Source: Balaenoptera acutorostrata
Lineage: Eukaryota; Chordata; Mammalia; Artiodactyla; Balaenopteridae
NCBI RefSeq assembly: GCF_949987535.1
Contig: NC_080077.1
Location: forward strand, 40,566,561 to 40,630,560
Reading direction: 5' to 3'
Length of the DNA: 64,000 nucleotides
Within the stretch, counting starts at the first letter, position 1. Every line of letters starts with the position of its first letter. Positions 60,760 to 64,000 of this stretch are shown here, piece after piece. A program made the translations under genes and the position numbers. The notes below the pieces were generated by a model that was not told the DNA's origin, did no database searches, and saw nothing but the letters and a program-made list of their open reading frames with translations.

Positions 60760-61100
60760 ATTCTCATTTCAGACCAAAGTACTCAATCTCTTAGCTGCTA
60801 GGATCATTGCCTACTGATGGCTCACAGGTAAGTCCCTCCCCAGGGTTTGCTCCCCACCCATGAGAGCTGCCTCACTGAGAATGATGGTGCTCACATCCAG
60901 TGACTGTTAGATACTGGGGTATAAAGGCACAAACACTTCTGCCTCATCTAGAGATTGTCTGAGAGCCTCTGTATAAACTGCATCACATATTAAGTACCCC
61001 TCTTCCCAGTCTTGCTTCCCTCTTTCCTTTAGAGGTATTGTTCCTGTACTTAAATTTCTATCAGAGCCTATTCCCTAGGACATCCATCTAAGACAGTTGG
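60760..61100 (+). repeat. Old LTR-like repeat, copy A
   Basis: This segment shares a diverged body with 61780-62110: 'catccagtgactgttagata', 'ctggggta' and 'ttctgcctca' in the same order. It ends with 'ccatctaagacagttgg', typical of an old repeat end. The family is not named with certainty; an ancient LTR is likely. Confidence 0.4.
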
Positions 61101-61779
61101 CTTTAGGAATAAGTTCTAAAATGGGATTTTGGAGTTGAATCAACCTTTATCCAGCAGCCATGAGGATCTTATCACTGATAATAGGTGGAGTTCAGAGACA
61201 CTCTGGCATGCTGCCTCTATGCAATTGGGATGGGATACAAGTGCAAGGAAATATGCTGATAATGGAAATATCTCAGGTGTTCAAGAGGTTCGAGAGAAGT
61301 CATAAGTATAAGGAATATGGAATCAGATGGTTGTTGCCAGAAGCTACTGAGACCTTAAAGAAAGTAATTAAAATATCGTGGGCAATTAATTACCAATTCC
61401 AGTGAAATGTGAAAGCCAGAGACCTTGACAGCATATACAGAGACTCACTTCTGTAACCAAAAGCACAAAAAGCTGAGGATCAGACCCAGGCCTTACACAA
61501 GGGTGTTGTAGAGAAGGAGGAGTTTTCAACCCTCTCCTGCAGGGACCTGACTGGGAAGGAGTAGGACCCTGAAACTTACAATGGAGACATCAGGGTCAAT
61601 GTACTTGAAGAAATCCACTATTCCCTGTTAAAGGTAAGCACTTAAAAGTGATGTTGAGGACTCTGCCTTACAACACAGCAAGAAAGAGCTGTTCCAAGAT
61701 GCAGGAAGCCTATTTACAAAGCAAAACAGATCTAAGCACTGCAGGAGGGTAATGCAGTGAATACCTTGGTGCACTACCT
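61101..61779. other. Unassigned sequence between the two related repeats
   Basis: No domain is visible in the frame at 61160-61405. It could be the internal part of a deleted retroelement. Confidence 0.35.
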
Positions 61780-62110
61780 ATGCCCCATTAAGGGTCAATG
61801 CTCTCATCCCCACAGCTGCTGATGGTGTAGTCTGCTGCTGGCTCTCGGCAGAGTCCTCTCAAGGATTGCTCTCTGCTGAAAGGAGTTGCCTCTTCGAGTT
61901 TATACCTCTTTCCAAGGAAAGCCTGCATCCAGTGACTAGTTGATACAGGGGTACGAAGACCTAGCCCTCCTGCCTCAATTTGGAACATCTGTGAAGTGCA
62001 TTCCCACTTCCAGAGCTCTTTGAGGGTTGGCTGAGGCCTCTGCTGCAATTGCACTGCAGTTCTTCAGCTTCTCTTTGTGCCCAGTCCTACCTCTCTTACT
62101 TTTCAAAGTG
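61780..62110 (+). repeat. Old LTR-like repeat, copy B
   Basis: 'catccagtgactagttgata', 'caggggta' and 'cctcctgcctcaa', then 'gctgaggcctctgctgcaat', match copy A and common old mammalian repeats. Confidence 0.4.
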
Positions 62111-62244
62111 CTGTTAAAAAGAGAACTCACCAATGGACCATCTCAAACTAATTTTCATTAAGAATCTGTTTTTAAGAGAACCTCGCCTGTGCAGTTATTA
62201 AACTAAGGTTAATTTATGACATACGGTTTGACTCTGAGTTATTA

Positions 62245-63045
62245 ATGGTTTTGACTACAATTCCAATGTGTGTTTGTTTGTTTTTGTTTTTTCACTACAC
62301 CACCAAACAATTCTCTGACACCAGTTTGTGTCCTAGAATTCAACTCAATTCTGACACTATCTCCCTGGAGACCGTGTCAGATTCCACAGGTTAAGGACTC
62401 AATCCCACAAGACCACCACTCCCCTCCTTCAAAGGGCAATCAAGACCACATTATCACCTGTGCTTCTGACTGACCTGCTGTAGATCTGAGGTTCCAACAA
62501 CCCCTCCTTCAGTTAGATTAATTTGCTAGAGTGGCTCACAGAACTCAGAGGAACATTGTACTTAACTAGATCACTGGTTTATTATAAAAGAATATAACAT
62601 AGGGACTGCCAGATGGAAGAGATGCGTAGGGCAAGGTATGGGAAAATAGAAGAAGAATATGGAGCTGCCATGCTCTCCTTGGGCACTCTACTCTCCCTAC
62701 ATCTACATGTGTTCACCAATCCAGAAGCTCTGTGAGCCCCACCATTTTGGAGGTCTCATTACATAGGTATGATTGATTACCCATTGGCCTTTGGCTCTCA
62801 ATTCAACCTCCAGCCCTTATCTGCTCCCTGGAGGTCAGGGGGATGGGACTGAAAGTTCCAGCCCTCCAATCACATGGTTGTTTCCCCTACCAACTAGGCC
62901 CCATCCTTATGTGTGGTCCAAGTCATGTCATTTACATAACAAAATATGCCTTTGTTTCTCTCTTCACTTAAGAAATTCCAAGAGTTTTAGTAGCTCTGCA
63001 ACATAAATGGGGACAACCAAATATATATTTCTTATTATAAATCAC
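62245..63045 (-). mobile_element. Ancient LTR-like repeat (antisense)
   Basis: 'gtcagattccacaggttaag', 'actgacctgctgtagatctg', 'gctagagtggctcacagaac', 'ggtatgattgattacccatt' and 'ttccaagagttttagtagct' are a well-known mammalian LTR-like repeat in reverse. It ends with AT-rich 'aaatatatatttcttatt'. I cannot give the exact family name. Confidence 0.6.
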
Positions 63046-63076
63046 ATTACAGTTATTGTGATTGTCATTACTTTTT

Positions 63077-63445
63077 TTTTTTTTTTTTTTTTTTTTTAAA
63101 GGGAAGAGATTTTTGTTTTTTGTTTTTTGTTTTTTTTTTAATGAGGATCTTGAATCAGATGCGTATGTTTTTTGATTGATTGATTGATTGATTGATTTTG
63201 GCTGTGTTGCGTCTTCGTTTCTGTGCGAGGGCTTTCTCCAGTTGTGGCAAGCGGGGGCCACTCTTCATCGCGATGCGCGGGCCTCTCTCGTTGCGGAGCA
63301 CAGGCTCCAAACGCGCAGGCTCAGCAGTTGTGGCTCACGGGCCCAGCCGCTCCGCGGCATGTGGGATCTTCCCAGGCCAGGGCTCGAACCCGTGTCCCCT
63401 GCATTAGCAGGCAGACTCTCAACCACTGCGCCACCAGGGAAGCCC
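63077..63445 (-). mobile_element. Young CHR SINE with probable 3' transduction
   Basis: A perfect 13-bp duplication GTCATTACTTTTT occurs at 63064-63076 and 63446-63458. On the minus strand the order is SINE body (63445 to about 63197), an (ATCA)n tail, about 75 bases not belonging to the SINE (63172-63098), then a long A-tail (63097-63077 as T on the plus strand). Intact CpG sites ('catcgcgatgcgcgggcc', 'ccgctccgcggc') show it is the youngest SINE here. Confidence 0.9.
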
Positions 63446-63458
63446 GTCATTACTTTTT

Positions 63459-64000
63459 ATATGAGAATACCATAAGTAAAACATTGATGTTGTACAGGAA
63501 TAAGCAAAACATGGAGGTACCATTTTGAGAAGGTCACCCTTTTTCACTTTAGGGAAGAAAGAACATGGTGCAATATAGCTAGATAATACAGATAGATAAA
63601 TGGAAGATGCATAAAACAATAGACCATCAAATAGGTAATGAAGGCACTAAATTTGTATCATGTACACCACATCACTCAGTGTTTCACAGAAAGTGTGTTC
63701 TCATATGTCTAAGAATCTGAATATATGCAAAAATGTCTCCAAGAAGACACACAAAATTTCATAAAATCCGAGCATTCAAATCATAAACTATATTTGGAGA
63801 AAAAACTTTAAGGATCTGCTCAAAGCTTTTTTCTTATTTGAACCCTAATTGTAACAGCCTTGATTTTCTGGTTTGGGTCCAGCTATGCATTAAAAATTAT
63901 AAGTTAGGTGTATGTGTGTCATTACAGCTTGTTAGAGTAATAGGAGAAAGGATGAGAAAAGATTATTTTGGGAAGAGACGGAGCCATAGAAGTTGTGGGC
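63459..64000. other. Unassigned non-coding stretch
   Basis: AT-rich sequence, nothing recognised up to the end of the window. Confidence 0.4.

Noticed and set aside
63188..63528. Overlapping plus-strand frames of 71 to 101 codons
   Set aside because: They are antisense reads of the young CHR SINE. Near-identical peptides arise from the SINE at 1399-1689.
1..64000. Bacterial-type operons, phage genes or defence systems
   Set aside because: No long frames with ribosome-binding sites, and no compact gene layout. The repeat content is plainly mammalian.
1..64000. BovB or other ruminant-specific repeats
   Set aside because: I looked for BovB- and Bov-A-type sequence and saw none. This supports a non-ruminant cetartiodactyl.

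Overview
This is eukaryotic, mammalian, AT-rich non-coding DNA from an even-toed ungulate of the whale/hippo/ruminant group, most likely a cetacean. The diagnostic elements are tRNA-derived SINEs of the CHR type (head like GGACTTCCCTGGTGGCGCAG) and L1 elements with a cetartiodactyl-type 3' end. I saw no BovB LINE or ruminant-specific SINE, which argues against cattle or sheep. I recognise no host protein-coding exon, tRNA, rRNA or bacterial-type gene. Nearly all the reading frames lie inside repeats or look like chance frames.

Layout. 1-443: end of an L1 (minus) abutting an LTR. 1.4-2.0 kb: a CHR SINE (minus) and a small L1 insertion that seems to carry a 3' transduction. 3.9-6.1 kb: ancient L2/MIR pieces. 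9.4-9.9 kb: remnants of an LTR end and an old L1. 10.73-17.07 kb: a full-length L1 with target-site duplications, decayed ORF1 and ORF2, and a nested CHR SINE. 17.2 kb: another SINE. 18.33-19.90 kb: a fossil hAT transposon with a recognisable BED-finger transposase relic. 26.2-27.7 kb: a stack of nested ancient and younger LINE pieces. 28.8 and 47.1 kb: two copies of one hAT-type non-autonomous element. 29.8, 36-37, 43.4, 47.6-48.4 and 53.9-55.3 kb: antisense L2 fossils. 48.9-49.8 and 59.4-60.6 kb: sense L2 fossils. 31.2 kb: a Tigger-like MITE with a perfect internal hairpin. 37.2-38.8 kb: 5' part of an old L1. 51.7 kb: an MLT1-type LTR. 60.8-63.0 kb: old LTR-like repeats. 63.07-63.46 kb: a young CHR SINE insertion that also seems to carry a 3' transduction.

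No genes act together here. The window is best read as a record of successive retrotransposon and DNA-transposon insertions in an intergenic region or a large intron. The items most worth following are the two candidate 3' transductions, the tandem monomer-like 5' UTR of the full-length L1, the hAT relic, several perfect hairpins, and two GC-richer islands and two CTCF-like motifs that might be regulatory. Repeat family names come from remembered consensus features and were not checked by a database search.
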